From Pseudeuparius sepicola (Eukaryota > Arthropoda > Insecta > Coleoptera > Anthribidae): a stretch of DNA of 64,000 nt. Where the stretch lies: the NCBI GenBank assembly GCA_963920635.1, contig OY987298.1:118100035-118164034 (forward strand), written 5' to 3'. A program made the translations under genes and the position numbers. Below, one piece after another: positions 11,521 to 23,876 of the stretch. The notes below the pieces were generated by a model that saw only the letters and a list, made by a program, of their open reading frames with translations, had not been told where the DNA came from and did not search any database. Position 1 is the stretch's first letter. Each line of letters opens with the position of its first letter.

Positions 11521-12343
11521 TAGTGTGGTCATTTAAGTGTGCAACATGAGACTTTTTTTTTTCTTAATTGCACAACCAAAATACAGACATTGCCGAAAGT
11601 TGATGCATGTTCATTAATCATATTAGGTGCACTTAGAATGGTTGCAAGTTAAGCAGCATACAGGGTAAAAGGTTATTAAGAAAAGTTGTTTAGAATTAAA
11701 AGTTACGTCTAAATACCAAAACATAGCCTCATAAGAAAAAAATTTATTTCGTCAATTAATTTCCAGTTTCTTCTTTATTAAAATAAAAAATTTGCACCTT
11801 AAAAATGAGATTTTTTTTAATATACACATTATCATTACTAATGTTTTATCTTGGTCAGAAGAATTTTTGTGAAATTTTAAAGTTTGGTTTAATATCGTTG
11901 CAACAAACATGAAGTTTGTGATTCACTAAAAAATAAAAAATCTAAGTTAATTTTACAAATATGCTTGAATTTGAACAAACTTATGCGAAATTGATATAAT
12001 TTTGATTGATTTATGAAATTGTTTAGGGTGAATACTAAAACAATTTTTTTTTTAAATTATGTTTTTCAAAAAATATATATTTCTTTTTCTTAGGAGGCAA
12101 TGTTTTGGTATTTAGGTATAACTTTAATTTATAGACAACTTTTCTTAAAAACATTTTGCTGAATTTTCTGAAATAAGGGTATTTTATTTTTTGATCTACC
12201 CTGTATGCTGTTTGACTTGCAACCATTCTCAGTGCGCCTAATATGATTATCGAACATGCACCAACTTTCGGGAATATTTGTATTTTCGTTGTGCAATTAA
12301 TAAAAACAATTCCCATATGTTGCACACTTAAATGACGACACTC
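11521..12343. mobile_element. Tc1/mariner-type foldback element, copy 2
   Basis: A second copy of the 9250-10141 family, beginning TAGTGTGGTCATTTAAGTGT and ending with the complement of GAGTGTCGTCATTTAAGTGT. Both ends carry a mutation in the first bases (CAG to TAG, and CAG to GAG). The arms share internal blocks with copy 1. It is non-coding and older-looking than copy 1. Confidence 0.82.
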
Positions 12344-12368
12344 TATATTGTGGACTATTATACTTATA

Positions 12369-13091
12369 CAGGGTGTTCGAAAAATAGACGGAGATATTTT
12401 AGAGGGTGATTCCCTGTTAAGAAATATGAAAAAAAGTTTCTATAAACATGGGTCCGGAAATGCAGAGTTTTCAAGATACAGGATGTTAAATAAAAAAAAA
12501 TAAAACATGAAATTATTAATGTCTTAAAAATTATTTACCCGATTCTGTTGAAATTTGGCAATGTTATTTGTTGTATTAAGAGGCTAATTTCGCCCTAACT
12601 AGATTAAATTTATTAAGTCCAGTGGCGTCCCGAGGGGCACCTTAGCGAATATTATTATCAAAAAAATTTACGCCACTACCTTTTTTGTAACTTTAATATT
12701 TTTTGTTTGATTAAGCATCTAAAAATACAACTTCTTTCCCTCTTGTATTGTTTTCCTATCTCACTTCGTTTTCGAGAAAAAAAAAATAAAAACCGTTTTA
12801 TTGCATGTCACTGGACAAAATTGGTTGTAGTGTACTTTATGTTATGATATTGGAAAAGTTGCAATAACACTCTTTCCTAGAAATGCTTTTGATTATTTGT
12901 TTTCCAAGGCACTTGTGATTTTTTTTGCAAAAATTGATAAACCAATTTTGTCCAGTGACATGCAATATATTTAACATCCTGTATCTTGAAAACTCTGCAT
13001 TTCCGGACCCATGTTTATAGAAACTTTTTTTCATATTTCTTAACAGGGAATCACCCTCTAAAATATCTCCGTCTATTTTTCGAACACCCTG
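12369..13091. mobile_element. Foldback element with CAGGGTGTTCGAAAA termini
   Basis: The ends CAGGGTGTTCGAAAAATAGA are perfect inverted copies flanked by TA. The arms continue with GACGGAGATATTTTAGAGGG. An inner inverted pair (TGTCACTGGACAAAATTGGT) lies near 12806 and 12945. The structure is a 723-bp palindromic non-autonomous element of Tc1/mariner type. Confidence 0.85.
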
Positions 13092-13539
13092 TATTATAAA
13101 TAATATATAATTATAATAATATATAATTATAAAATATTAATTATTATACACTTAAAAACAAATACACCTCCCGAAAGCGTTGTGTATTGAGAAGCAAAAC
13201 ACACGCGTCGATACGAATTGGCGGGTCACCGAAAAAGGCTCTAGCGGCAAAAGGCAATTTGGCAATGTTGGTCTATCTCACATATTCCGCCGAATTCAAA
13301 TACCGGGAGGCAGGACGTGGACATTGCCGGTTTTAAAGCGCATAAATATAACCTTATAAAATATAGGGCCAAGAACATAATTTTTTTCAAATGATCCTTC
13401 TTCAAACTAGGAATAATTGCGACTGCGGTTTCAAGACGAGACGCTTCCGTTTTCGAACTCTTGAGATTTCGAAGCTGTAACTTTTAATATCCTTTCTTTT
13501 TATTTGCGAAAATGCAAAAAATCTAAACTTCTATTCAAA

Positions 13540-13880
13540 CTGCATTAAATAGAAAAACTCTAAAAACCCGACCGGAATTTATTATGCGAGCACTTTCCAT
13601 ACAAACTCGCCCGAACTGTCTTTACGTGCGTGTGTAACGATTATAAGGTGGAGAAAACTTTTACCGGTGGAACACGTGTGCGCCATGTGTAGCCTCCTAA
13701 CGGCCGCTAAACACACCTAACGGCCCCCCGCCCTAAAACTTTGATTTATGGTCCAACTCTCGGCAGCCGACTGTAGCCCGCCGCCGCGGCCGATCATTGA
13801 TTTTTGACGGGCCGTGAAAAACGTCCCGCCCTCTCCACTTTCGAGGAGTTGCCATTCGTTTAGATACACAAAGTGTGTGC
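13540..13880. other. GC-rich intronic island
   Basis: Contains dense GC stretches such as GCCCGCCGCCGCGGCCGATC and ACGGCCCCCCGCCC, and no copy elsewhere in the window. No open frame with splice sites fits. It is a candidate regulatory or unannotated non-coding element, but nothing in the sequence proves this. Confidence 0.3.
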
Positions 13881-14385
13881 CTCTCTGTATATCTTTGGAA
13901 GATATCCACTTGTCATTGTCCCTAATAAATTATTCCTTAATTGAATCGCAGGATTTTCAGTAAGTTTGAGAAAATACTTAGATAATATCTTTATTATAAC
14001 TAATAGCAATGTCAATAAGTATACCTAAATACAGAAACCCTAATGTAAAAATTATGAGATAAGAAAAAATATCGGAATAAATGAGGGGTTAGTATAAAAA
14101 AAAACGAAATTTCATTTTTACTTTAGGTTTTTTTTGTATTTAGGTACCTAGACCTACTTGTAATAAAGCAAGTTACATATATTATATATATTATAGTTTC
14201 AATTGTTTGAATCCCCATGCAACTTGATTTAAGCGATTAGGCAGGAAAATAGGTAGTTAAATTGCGATTTTCATTGGCAATATTCTTATTGTTAGGTATT
14301 TTTTAACAAAATTTTAATAAAAATATGCCTAATATGACTTGTGGAATTTTGACCCAAAAAATATTTCGCAGTAAACCTTGGTTTT

Positions 14386-14856
14386 TGACCGACTTCAAAA
14401 AAGGAGGAGGATATCAATTCGGTTGTATGTTTTTTTTTTATGTTTGTTACCTCAGAACTCCGTCATTTATAAACCGATTTGGACAATTCTTTTTTATTTG
14501 AAAGGGTATACCTACAGAATGGTCTCATTTAACTTTTAAGAAAAAAATCCACCCCCTAAGGGTGGACAAATAGGGGATGAAATTACATATTGAACCGATT
14601 TCGATGATTTCTTTTTTTATTAGAAAGGGAGTACCTTAGAGGTGGCCCCATTTAAATTTGAAGAAAAAATTCCACCCCTAAGGGTGGAAAAATAGGGGAT
14701 GAAATTTCACATTGGACCGATTTCGATGATTCTTATTTTATTAGAAAAGGGTTACTTTAGGGGTGGTCACATTTAAATTTGAAGAGAAAAATTTCAATCC
14801 TAAAGGTGGACAAATAGGGGATGTAATTTAATATTGAACCGATTTCGATAATTCTT
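14386..14856. repeat. GACCGACTTC repeat with three tandem units of about 122 bp
   Basis: Opens with GACCGACTTCAAAAAAGGAG, a motif widespread in insect genomes. Three diverged units start near 14471, 14591 and 14715 with AACCGATTT or ACCGATTTCGATGA, each containing a TAAGGGTGGA or similar block and ATAGGGGATG. A partial fourth unit follows. It is non-coding. Confidence 0.75.
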
Positions 14857-14861
14857 AATAA

Positions 14862-15325
14862 TTCACTAAAAAATAAAAAAAAAATTTAACAAAAAAATTA
14901 AAACCGACTTAAAAAATTTATCCGTATGCACATTCCACTAAAAATTAAAAAAAAAGTTAACAAAAAATAACACCGACTTCACAAATTTGCCCGTATGCAC
15001 ATTTCAACTAACATGTTAGAAATATTTTTTCCATCTAAATTGTGTTATTTTTGCAGTTGGTGACAGTAAGTTATGATGTAGGTATGTAGGATATGATGTA
15101 TTCATATCTAAATAGATTTAAATTCCTTGCCTTGACTGTCACCAAATCCAAAGAAAACTCAATTTAGAAAGAGAAAAATATTTCTAAAATTTTAGTTGAA
15201 ATGTGCATACGGGCAAATTTGTGAAGTCGGTGTTATTTTTTGTAATTTTTTTTAACTTTTTAGTGGAGTGTGTATACGGGCAAATTTTTGAAGCCGGTTT
15301 TAATTTTTTTGTTATTATTTTTTAT
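14862..15325. repeat. foldback repeat with CCGTATGCACATT arms
   Basis: The left arm (AACACCGACTTCACAAATTT, GCCCGTATGCACATTTCAAC) and the right arm (GTTGAAATGTGCATACGGGC, AAATTTGTGAAGTCGGTGTT) are inverted copies. The centre has GGTGACAG and CTGTCACC facing each other. A related copy at 48100-48720 is split by another hairpin. Confidence 0.75.
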
Positions 15326-15668
15326 TTTTTAAAATAAAACGTACAGTTTATGACCCATCGTTAAAAAAAACAATACAAATTTTATAGGGGTGTTCCGGTG
15401 CTCAGAATTATGACGAATAGTTACATTTACAATGCGACCCAGAAGTGTGGAGAAAGAATATTCTTAAAGCAAGGGTTGTGTGTAGTGTGTAGTGTACCAA
15501 ATTTGAAATGAATGGGCTAGAACTTTTTAATGGCTTAAGGGTATTGTATAGATGCGAGCGGGCATATCTGCGACACTCCTGTATTATTTTTGGTCAGAGG
15601 GAGCACAATACAGTTAAAAAATTTAGCATTTTAGTAGTTCCATTCTAACGTTGCTAATTTTGCATATA

Positions 15669-16037
15669 CAGGGTTATTGGTAATTCGATACATTCCTTTG
15701 GAGATGTGATAGGGGAGGAGATAAGGAGCAAATTTAATCCTATATGTATTATGCAAAACTATTTTTTTTAAATATTTTTGACAACTTTTTATTTAAAATT
15801 TTCCTATGATCTAAATGTTTCTGAACTTTTCCCCTTTCAAACATAAGACCATAGCGTTGAGCAAGTAATCCAGTTGAAAAGTTAAAAAAAAGTTCTGTAG
15901 GTTTTTTGTCTACTAAGAAAAATTGAAATATCTCAAAAACTATTGAGTTTTGCATAATGCATATTAGGATTAATTTACTCCATACCACCTCCCCTATCAC
16001 ATCTCCAAAGAAATGGCTCGATATACCAATAACCCTG
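15669..16037. mobile_element. Foldback element with CAGGGTTATTGGTA termini
   Basis: The ends CAGGGTTATTGGTAATTCGA and the complement of TCGATATACCAATAACCCTG are flanked by TA. The arms share GGAGATGTGATAGGGGAGG. It is 369 bases and non-coding, of Tc1/mariner-type structure. Confidence 0.8.
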
Positions 16038-19000
16038 TATATTGGGCCGAAACTTTACACGTACTTTGCTAAAATAATTATTAACTTGGGATTTTTTGTA
16101 TCTTTTCCAAAAAAAGTCGGAGTGGCATTTTGTATTTATTTTTTAATTTTTAGTAAAAAGGAACTAATTTCCCATATCCTGTATTCAATTTAAATACATT
16201 TGGTCAAAATCGCATTAATGTAGAGCTTCTCGTGAAAGAGTTATCGTGGAAGTATTATAATAATTCTCACTCTCACAATACCCCAAACGAGTACGCCAGA
16301 AGCAACTAAATGCTTTTGCGGGGGAGGAGGATAATTACTATTATTTTGTCTTCGTCTTCGTCATTTGCGGCTAGGGGCGACTTTTCCCAATGGAACTAGG
16401 ACAGCATTCGCTCAAATACTACGGGAAAACCTATAAAACCGTAGTAATCCCAGTGAGTGTAGGGCAATTACTAAATCAGACAGATAGAGCTATTAAGGAG
16501 CAATAGTCACCTGTCTGATATTATACCCTGTGTTATATCTAACTTATCTTTGAATAATTTGTAATAATGTTTTACTGAATTCCACCGAACATTCAGCAAC
16601 ACAGTTCATTAGGTATCTTTGAGAAAAGAGGAAGATTTATTCTCCAAAAGCTCAGAAAACTAAATCATTGAAGTTATTTTTCGAGTTACCGTTCAAAGTT
16701 AGGTTTTCTTAATGATAGGCATTTATGAATTTTCCTATGGCAACTTGAAAAAGTTGTCTTTTAATCAGTTTGGTTCAGATTTCCGTGGCGAAAAACCGTT
16801 TGCGCCATCAAGAAATTCCCGGCAATATTTTGTTTTCAATAGGTGCTTATACAAGACCCTTAAGTTGATTTTAAAGTGAAGGACATATTTTAACGTTTAA
16901 TTTCTATAAGTTTAGCATTTCGGATTTATTGGAATTCAGTGCCTCGCATTTATGCTACAAAAGTATTGTGCTCTCTGTGCTTTAACAAACTTCGACTCGA
17001 TAAATTGCCATATCAAGAATTTAAATCGGCAATTTGAGAAACTTTTCCTATGGCCTGCGTTAAATTTAAATTACCAACTTTATCGACTTTCACCATCTAC
17101 GAAATGGTCAATGTTTGGGAAACTACATCCAAGTTTGTAACCGTAAAAGGGGTATTATAGAATGCTAGGTACAATACGGTTTTAAAACGCAGAGGCAGGA
17201 TAAGATGGTTGAGAAATTATATTCCTAACAGTTCGACTAAATATAGTAATAATAATGGCATATATTATTATTCTGTTGTCCGTTTTCCTTACTTTGAATA
17301 CTCCTAAAGAAACTTTTAGAATGCTCATATAAAGTAAGATATACAACTTGACAATCGGAGACGAAAACTCGGGCAACTGAAATTTCATTCCCGTTTATAG
17401 GATATTCGTATTTACAAGAGAAGTCACTTCCCAACCGTTGCTTACAACTTTCTGTTAGGTTCGTGGAACGTTTGCGACCTTCGCAACAAATATCAATATT
17501 TGTGCATTGAAAGGTTTCTGTGAATCTGCGATTTAGAGGTGGCACAGAAGCTTAGGCCGAGATATTTGAATTTCTGTTCGGAATACATGGAATTTCGTCA
17601 ATATGTATATTATTATGTCGACACATTGTAGGATGAACGTGCATTTTACAATTTGAAGTATAAAATTTGATAGTTTGAGCGCTAATATTTTAAAGGGACA
17701 GATTCTTTGGGTAGATCCGTGGATTAGGGTGAAACTAAATATAGATACATTATAATTTTTTTATTTATATTTTATTTGTATCAGACTCAGTAGCAAAAAC
17801 GAAGCCTGGATAGGGACATCGCTAGGATGACTTATATAGGGTTATCGGAAGTTTGACGGCTTATAAGATATTTTAACTTTTATTATTTTCGAGAAACTTC
17901 GTAGCTTTTCGCATAACGATTACTATTTTGTTCAAATTGAGTTGAAATTAGACCTAAGAATACTCTAGTGTCATAGCTATCTTATAAAACCTAAATTAAA
18001 CTATATCAAATTTTTATTTTTCTTATTAATAAGACCGCGAAACAAAAATCAAGATTCAAAGCAAAATTGTAGACAGTTGGGTCGTGCTATCAACGTGGAC
18101 ATTAGACTAGGGAAGAGTAAATCTAAAGCAAAAACTAAATGAACAATACCTAGCGTAAAAATTTGTTAAATAGTAATTAGTATTGAAGAGTGCACGAAGG
18201 TGAAAAAAATCGGTTAACTGAAATCGGGTAAAATGGGATGTGACAAATATTACAAAAAATTTTCAAGTGTTCTATCCCCGACTGAAATAGTGCAGTGTCC
18301 CAAATTTGACGATTCGTTTTTATTGGTTAGCGGTTAGAAAAATCTAAAATTTCTCAGAGATTTGTTATAAATAAACGATATAATAAATTTAATAATGTTG
18401 TATTCTTATTTTTTCATAATCCCTCTAATTTTACTTAATTTCAGTTAGATGATCTATTTACCATTGTGCACTCTTAATAATAGCGACTCAACAATAACGA
18501 GCATTTAATAAATTGTACGATAGACATTACATATTTGGTTTTTAACACGTTTTTATTAACTCGCTTTTTTGTTTGTCTGGTCGTTTGTGTGTTCGGTATA
18601 AATTTTGCAATCGATTTTAACCTAACTTCCCAATGAAACAAGAGACTAGAAACTCTAAACATAGCTCATAACTGGATGACAGTACAATATTAACTCGCTA
18701 TATACAGGATGTCTGTTGGCTACTTGAAAATGGCTTGACAAATATGCATTATTCAGAGAACTTTATTTGAAGGAAAAAAAAATGCTTTTTTGATAGGCTA
18801 ACTTTGTCTAAAAACACATTCGAGAATCATGGCCTACTTTTCAAACTATTTTTGAAAAACCTTAAAATTGCCGAAATTTGCCGGTTCATTTTTCGAAAAA
18901 TACGGAATTGTCTCGACTCAAATGTAAAAAAGACTTATTTTACAGTTGCTTATCTGGCCCTGGACTTCCACTAGTGAAGGAATTCATTCAAGATGTGATC

Positions 19001-19253
19001 GGTCGAAGAGAAACTGAGAAACATAATTTCATCATGATGTTTAAAATCGATTGCAAAAGTTCACACACACAAGACTAAAAAGAAGAAAATAAAATAAATT
19101 ACCTAGCACGTTTTTTGAGGCATAAAATAATTTCTTCTTGCCGAAAAACTTGGGGCGCATACAATAGCAGTAGCAACGCGTGACCTTTAAAAAGTGTTAC
19201 CAAAAAAGAATAATCGCCGCAGGCTAATTTTTTCACAACTTTCAAGGTCAAAC

Positions 19254-19711
19254 GGCCTAAAATGACGAATTATAAATTCCGAGAGACAAAATTTTTTTTA
19301 TTACAAAATACGTTTCGTTATATATTTTCCCTCTTTTCGATGCGATTTAAGAACTCCTCAAAAATTAGTTTCTCGTTTTAAGATTTGGAAATAACCTTAG
19401 GATTGTCTATAGTACAGCAGATTTTAAATATATACAGGCACTGTCGATTTTAAAGTGCGATAACTAAAAAACTGTTGAAATTGGCCTAAAATGACGAATT
19501 ATAAATTCCGAGAGACAAAATTTTTTTTATTACAAAATACGTTTCGTTATATATTTTCCCTCTTTTCGATGCGATTTAAGAACTCCTCAAAAATTAGTTT
19601 CTCGTTTTAAGATTTGGAAATAACCTTAGGATTGTCTATAGTACAGCAGATTTTAAATATATACAGGCACTGTCGATTTTAAAGTGCGATAACTAAAAAA
19701 CTGTTGAAATT
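19254..19711 (+). repeat. perfect 229-bp tandem duplication
   Basis: Sequence from GGCCTAAAATGACGAATT to AACTGTTGAAATT occurs twice, at 19254-19482 and 19483-19711, and reads as identical base for base. It lies in a region bounded by CAGGATG (18705) and CACCCTG (ending 19914), which may be the ends of a decayed element. It is either a very recent duplication or an assembly artefact. Confidence 0.9.
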
Positions 19712-20282
19712 GAAGAAATATTCGAACGCAAAACTTTTCAATCACTACGAACGAAAAATGTCTTTCTACCGCAGCGCCATTTACAATTTGCAGTAGAAAA
19801 ATTCAATTTGAGCCTACGAATTATTTGACGAGCTCTACCTGCCTTTTTTTACGTAAATAAAATATCTCATGATGCTGAGATATGAAGCCAGGGAGTTTTA
19901 GGTAAATCACCCTGTATACTAAGAAACAAGGAGCAAACTGCAATCACAAAGGCAAGATGGTTCACCCTAAATAAACATTGTGGTAGGTATTTCTAGTACA
20001 AAATATTTTTATATGTTATATTTTTTAACTTTATGGACCACTAATTTCAGCAGTCGCAGGAAAAAACAAGCTCAGCTGAGATAGATTAGATATCTTAGAG
20101 ATCTCACCACGAAAGAATATAATATCAGTATTAATAATAAACATTAAAAAAGGTTATTAATAAATCATTAGAAAAGCAAACTAAAACTTGCACCTCGAAC
20201 TTCACACCCTCGTTTAATTTTTGCCTTTTCCACTGTAGCGCATTTATTCCCCACCCTTACCCATTTAGAGTCAATCACTCAC

Positions 20283-20442
20283 ATTTGACGTCGAGCTGCA
20301 CCGAGTTGCTCTCGCCGTCGCCCTCCTGGTTGTGGCCGACGCAGGTGTAGTGGCCGCTGCGCGCCCTCGAGATCGATTGCAACACCAGGCTCTGGTTGCT
20401 CACGATCGTCCCCATCAGGATGTTGTTGTACAGCTGCTTGCC
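20283..20442 (-). CDS. sidestep-family gene, exon C (C-terminal half of the same Ig domain)
   Basis: Starting in phase 0, 53 codons read GKQLYNNILMGTIVSNQSLV, then LQSISRARSGHYTCVGHNQ and EGDGESNSVQLDVK. HYTCVGHN carries the cysteine that would bridge to DVYFEC in exon B, and the NQEGDGESN turn is typical of the Sidestep family. The acceptor is a pyrimidine-rich CCGATTTTTCTTCGGCAG and the donor is GTGAGT (20277-20282). It leaves in phase 1 with one T, which joins TC of exon D to give Phe. A sequon (NQS) is present. Nearly every codon ends in G or C (about 51 of 53), in contrast to the AT-rich intron on both sides. Confidence 0.93.
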
Positions 20443-20754
20443 CTGCCGAAGAAAAATCGGTTGGTGCGGATTTTAGAGGAAATTCACTGTGCGTTCGCAG
20501 AATGTAAAGGCAAGAGAGAAGCCAAAGGCCAAAGGACTTTGAATAAATGAAAGCAGGCTTATTTTATTTCTTTAGGTATAAGACACTGCTGCTGTTGCTT
20601 GCGACTGATATGTGACGGTTTTGCTGTATAATTGGCTTTTACTTCTGCAACGAAACTAAACTTTACACTGCTATATAATAACAATAAAATGTCGAGAAGT
20701 AAACTTTGTTAATCCTATACGAAATAAAAATAAAATAAAGCAACGTTTCCCACG

Positions 20755-21500
20755 AGAATTCAATGCCTGCCAATATGAACCAATGAAATGACATAACTTT
20801 TGAAATATTAACCAATCAGGTGGTATTTTCGCTGAAATCCTACTCTCTACGTCCTAGCTACGCTAAACCAATATTGTGGCAGCTAAAACTGATAACCCGA
20901 TAACTTCTTCACATTACCAAATTTAATATGGGACTAGAAGATATGTTTTCAGTTAACACATTGATCGTTAAATATTTATTAGCACAAAAAACATATTCAG
21001 AACCAAAAGCTCAACCTAAATGACAGCTGTCAAATAGACTTTAACTTTTAAGCATGGTAATTAAATTTATATACGGCTAGTTAAGTAAAACATGCCCACT
21101 ACAATGGGCTAGGGGCATGATTCTCGCTTTGCATGCTAGAGATCCGAGTTCAAATCCAGGTTGAGGCTGCTTTTTTTATTTTTATTTTTTAAATTACATT
21201 TTCGAAGATGGAAAATATGTATAATTCTTGCAGTTAATTTATTCCTAAGAAGTGGAGTTGATAAATTATGGCTACATACAAACTGAATAATTATTGCAGT
21301 TGTTAAATTTTTTTATAATTACAACTCGTGGTATGCTTAATAATAGATAATACCTTTCGTTAATTTATCACTCATTATAATCCTAATGCTAAGAAAATAC
21401 CACTCCTGCTGCGCAGTTGTAGTATTTTCAGCTTTGGGATTATAATTCGTAAAATGAACGAAAGGTTAGGTATTAGCGATAATAGGCACACCACTTGTTA
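20755..21500. repeat. dispersed repeat, copy 1
   Basis: Blocks such as CCTGCCAATATGAACCAATG, CTAAACCAATATTGTGGCAG, AACTGATAACCCGATAACTT and ACAACTCGTGGTATGC recur in the same order at 51087-52310. Here about 250 bases containing a tRNA-like sequence sit between TGACAGCTGTCAAA and GCAGTTGTTAAAT; in the other copy these two blocks are nearly adjacent. The superfamily is unknown. Confidence 0.7.
21096..21166 (+). pseudogene. tRNA-like sequence (tRNA-Pro-like body, anticodon position TGC), probably a tRNA-derived insertion
   Basis: GGGCTAGGGGCATGATTCTC followed by GCTTTGCATGC and GAGTTCAAATCC closely follows the D-arm, anticodon arm and T-loop of eukaryotic tRNA-Pro (CTAGGGGTATGATTCTCGC). The loop reads TTTGCAT, which would place TGC (Ala) as anticodon. 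The T-stem has at least two mismatches and the acceptor halves pair poorly. Within about 10 bases there is a T-run that could stop RNA polymerase III. The A- and B-box promoter elements look intact, so it may be a tRNA-derived SINE body and not a functional tRNA. Confidence 0.5.
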
Positions 21501-22295
21501 TATTACCTCTGATTATACATTTATCTTTAGATATTTTCTAGAAAGATAATCACAAATATGAATTTCTGTTCTCCGCGTATTATAAATCCTGGGCAATTTA
21601 TAAAATTCTCATAAAAAACTCATACTCAATCTCACAATCTCTCATAATCAGTGGTGAATATGCAGAGGCATAAGTTTGTATATTATGAAATAATGACTTT
21701 TTATAGCGAAGAAATAAATGAAATAGAACTAGGGGGTCAAAAATTAAAAATATCCTCGTAATTAAAGTGTCTTTCTTTTTAAATGAGGGGAAAATATGTT
21801 ATTAAAAAAGTTTATTAGAGTCAATCATTAAAAGATGTTGAACCACAGAATTTAACATATATTCTTTTTTATATCGAGCGATGTTTTTTGTGATGAAAAA
21901 GGCAAATTTTACATTTGAACATAGCATTTAATTCTAAAAAACTTAAAGGGAACTTTACTTATGATATGATGTTTTAGTTCACGGACATACAGAACTCAAC
22001 CATGGCATTTAATTTGAATGAAACTAAAAATTAAAAAAAATATATCGAGCACGCTCTGCCTCTCACTATAGATACAGGATGACCCAGTTGTAAACCACAA
22101 TTTTAATATAAACGATATAGAAAATTGGATTTGAAGCAAAAAAGTTTGAGCCGACATAGCCAGTAGCTATATATTTTCTAATAAAATGTTGACACTACTT
22201 CTTTTGCTTAACTCCATAGGTACACCAAAACTGTGTTTTCTGCACTAGACGTGCGTTTCGCTATCCATTTTAGCATCATCAGTAGATGATGATGA

Positions 22296-22718
22296 ATTCT
22301 AAGGAAGGAAATTCAAGAACTTTTAGATAACGAGATAATCGTGGAAAGTCAATCTCCATGGAGTTTTCCAGCCCTTCTGGTGGAAAAGCGTTTACACCCA
22401 GGAGAGGAGCCTCAATTTAGGTTAGGTATTGATTACAGGGAATTAAATGCAATAACGAAGACAGATTTCTTTACCTTACCAAGGTTACAGGATACAAATG
22501 ACTTATTACATAGCTGTAGTTTATTTTCGACGATGGATTTGGCTAGTGGATATTTCCAGGTGGAATTAGACGAGCGAGATAGAGAAAAAAGTACCTTTTC
22601 AACACAGGAAAATCACTACGAATTTAAACGTATGAGTATGGGATTAAAAAATGCGCCCTCAACTTGGCAGAGATTAATGCACAATGTGTTTTCCACCTTA
22701 ACATACAAGGAGTGTCTA
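22296..22718 (+). pseudogene. Ty3/Gypsy retrotransposon reverse transcriptase fragment
   Basis: One open frame reads KEIQELLDNEIIVESQSPW, then SFPALLVEKR, FRLGIDYRELNAITKTD, FSTMDLASGYFQVELDERDR, STFSTQENHYEFKRMSMGLK, NAPSTWQRLMHNVF and TYKECLIYL. These are reverse transcriptase motifs 1 to 4 of Ty3/Gypsy elements: DYRELN, DLASGYFQV and the FKRMSMGLKNAP block. Homology stops at CLIYL, exactly before the two catalytic aspartates of the YLDD box, where the sequence changes to TATCTATATATCTAG and unrelated DNA. A stop lies upstream at 22293. There is no protease, integrase or LTR nearby; it is an isolated fragment. Confidence 0.9.
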
Positions 22719-23527
22719 ATATATCTATCTATATATCTAGAAACCATTTGTAATTCAAAATTGCGCGTTTGTGATTGGTGGAAATTAAGACGAGGGAAAT
22801 AGTCTTAATTAATGCCTACAATATTTTCAAATGAAACCACTAACTTCCATTGATAGAAGTTTCTCACAAAGCGCTGTAGATTTTATCCCACTAAACTCAT
22901 TTGGTCGAAAATATTGATACATATACATATAGAAATACCAATATATCGAAAATATCTATAAGTATTTCGCAAATACCTACCTATCGATTCCATTGGACAT
23001 TTATTTTGGTTGGTCATTATTTGTTATTTACTAAACTCTATCCTAAAATTTCTGTTTATTGTATTCTGTAAAATACCTTTATTATTTCTCCTTTTAAAAG
23101 ATACAAACACGTAGGTAAGTAATTAGTTTTGTTTGTGTAATACAAAATAATAATACTGGTACATACATAGAGCACCTACATATATTTTTTTATAGCGCAA
23201 CTACATGTATGTATCTACTTATTTCTAATAAGTGTAATCTACTTATTCCTAATAAGTCGCTTAGACTTAATCATCTCCTGCAAAAAACAAAATTTTGGTG
23301 GGCCGAGTTACGCAAAAGATGCATTTTGTAAGTTCCAAAGATTCCTGATTCCCGACTTAAAATGTTGACACAACAACGATTGTTGTATTGCGTTTTAACC
23401 CATTTCTTCTCTAATAGACCAGGCCACTTCGGCATCAATAAACTGTAAAATTCGACAGCTATTGTTTCTTTTCCGGTACAACTCTATTGTAGAGTACTTG
23501 ATTAAGATAGAAACTATACACTTAGTC

Positions 23528-23542
23528 GGGGGGGGGGGGGGG
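23528..23542 (+). repeat. run of 15 G
   Basis: An uninterrupted G homopolymer followed by TGG. It could form a G-quadruplex; its exact length is also vulnerable to sequencing error. It lies 0.3 kb on the intron side of exon B's donor. Confidence 0.85.
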
Positions 23543-23876
23543 TGGACTTTGTAAGTGGTGAATTTTATATAAAATGTGAGCAGTTATTACTTCTATAACA
23601 GTGCGTACGAAATAATCGCGAGGTTGGATAATATTTGTCTCTGAATATACCAGTCGAAATGAAAGTGGAATTATAAAGATGCCAACAAAACATTTTAGCC
23701 ATTGTTTATGCCACTCAACAGAGAAACTACGGGCGGAATGCCGTCCATAATAGAAATGTGCTGGATTAACTTCTATTGACTTAACTGGCAACTTCCCGAG
23801 CACACACTGGAATTTATTGTTCCCGCCGCGTTTTCTGGGTGAAACTGCAAAACTCGGCGCCGGTCGGCAAACTTAC

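Larger units (their letters stand above)
985..20282 (-). other. 19.3-kb intron between exons C and D
   Basis: Bounded by the donor at 20277-20282 and the acceptor at 985-990. It is filled with the repeat loci and transposons listed separately: the 405-bp array, several foldback elements and the GACCGACTTC repeat. Parts not covered by entries (985-1440, 2680-3340, 6180-6550, 6880-8130, 8400-9240, 10490-11510, 16040-18700, 18700-19250, 19720-20270) hold short AT-rich repeat scraps and orphan transposon ends, with no gene I can support. Confidence 0.85.
20443..23876 (-). other. 3.4-kb intron splitting the Ig domain (exons B and C)
   Basis: Bounded by the donor GTAAGT at 23871-23876 and the acceptor at 20443-20460. 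It contains a dispersed repeat, a tRNA-like sequence and a Gypsy reverse transcriptase fragment. The stretches 21500-22290 and 22730-23520 show only AT-rich sequence. Confidence 0.88.

Noticed and set aside
18705..19914. Possible 1.2-kb foldback from CAGGATG to CACCCTG
   Set aside because: Only the first seven bases resemble each other inversely; the arms do not match further in.
20332..20550. 72-codon plus-strand open frame over exon C
   Set aside because: It is antisense to a clear Ig exon with correct splice sites.
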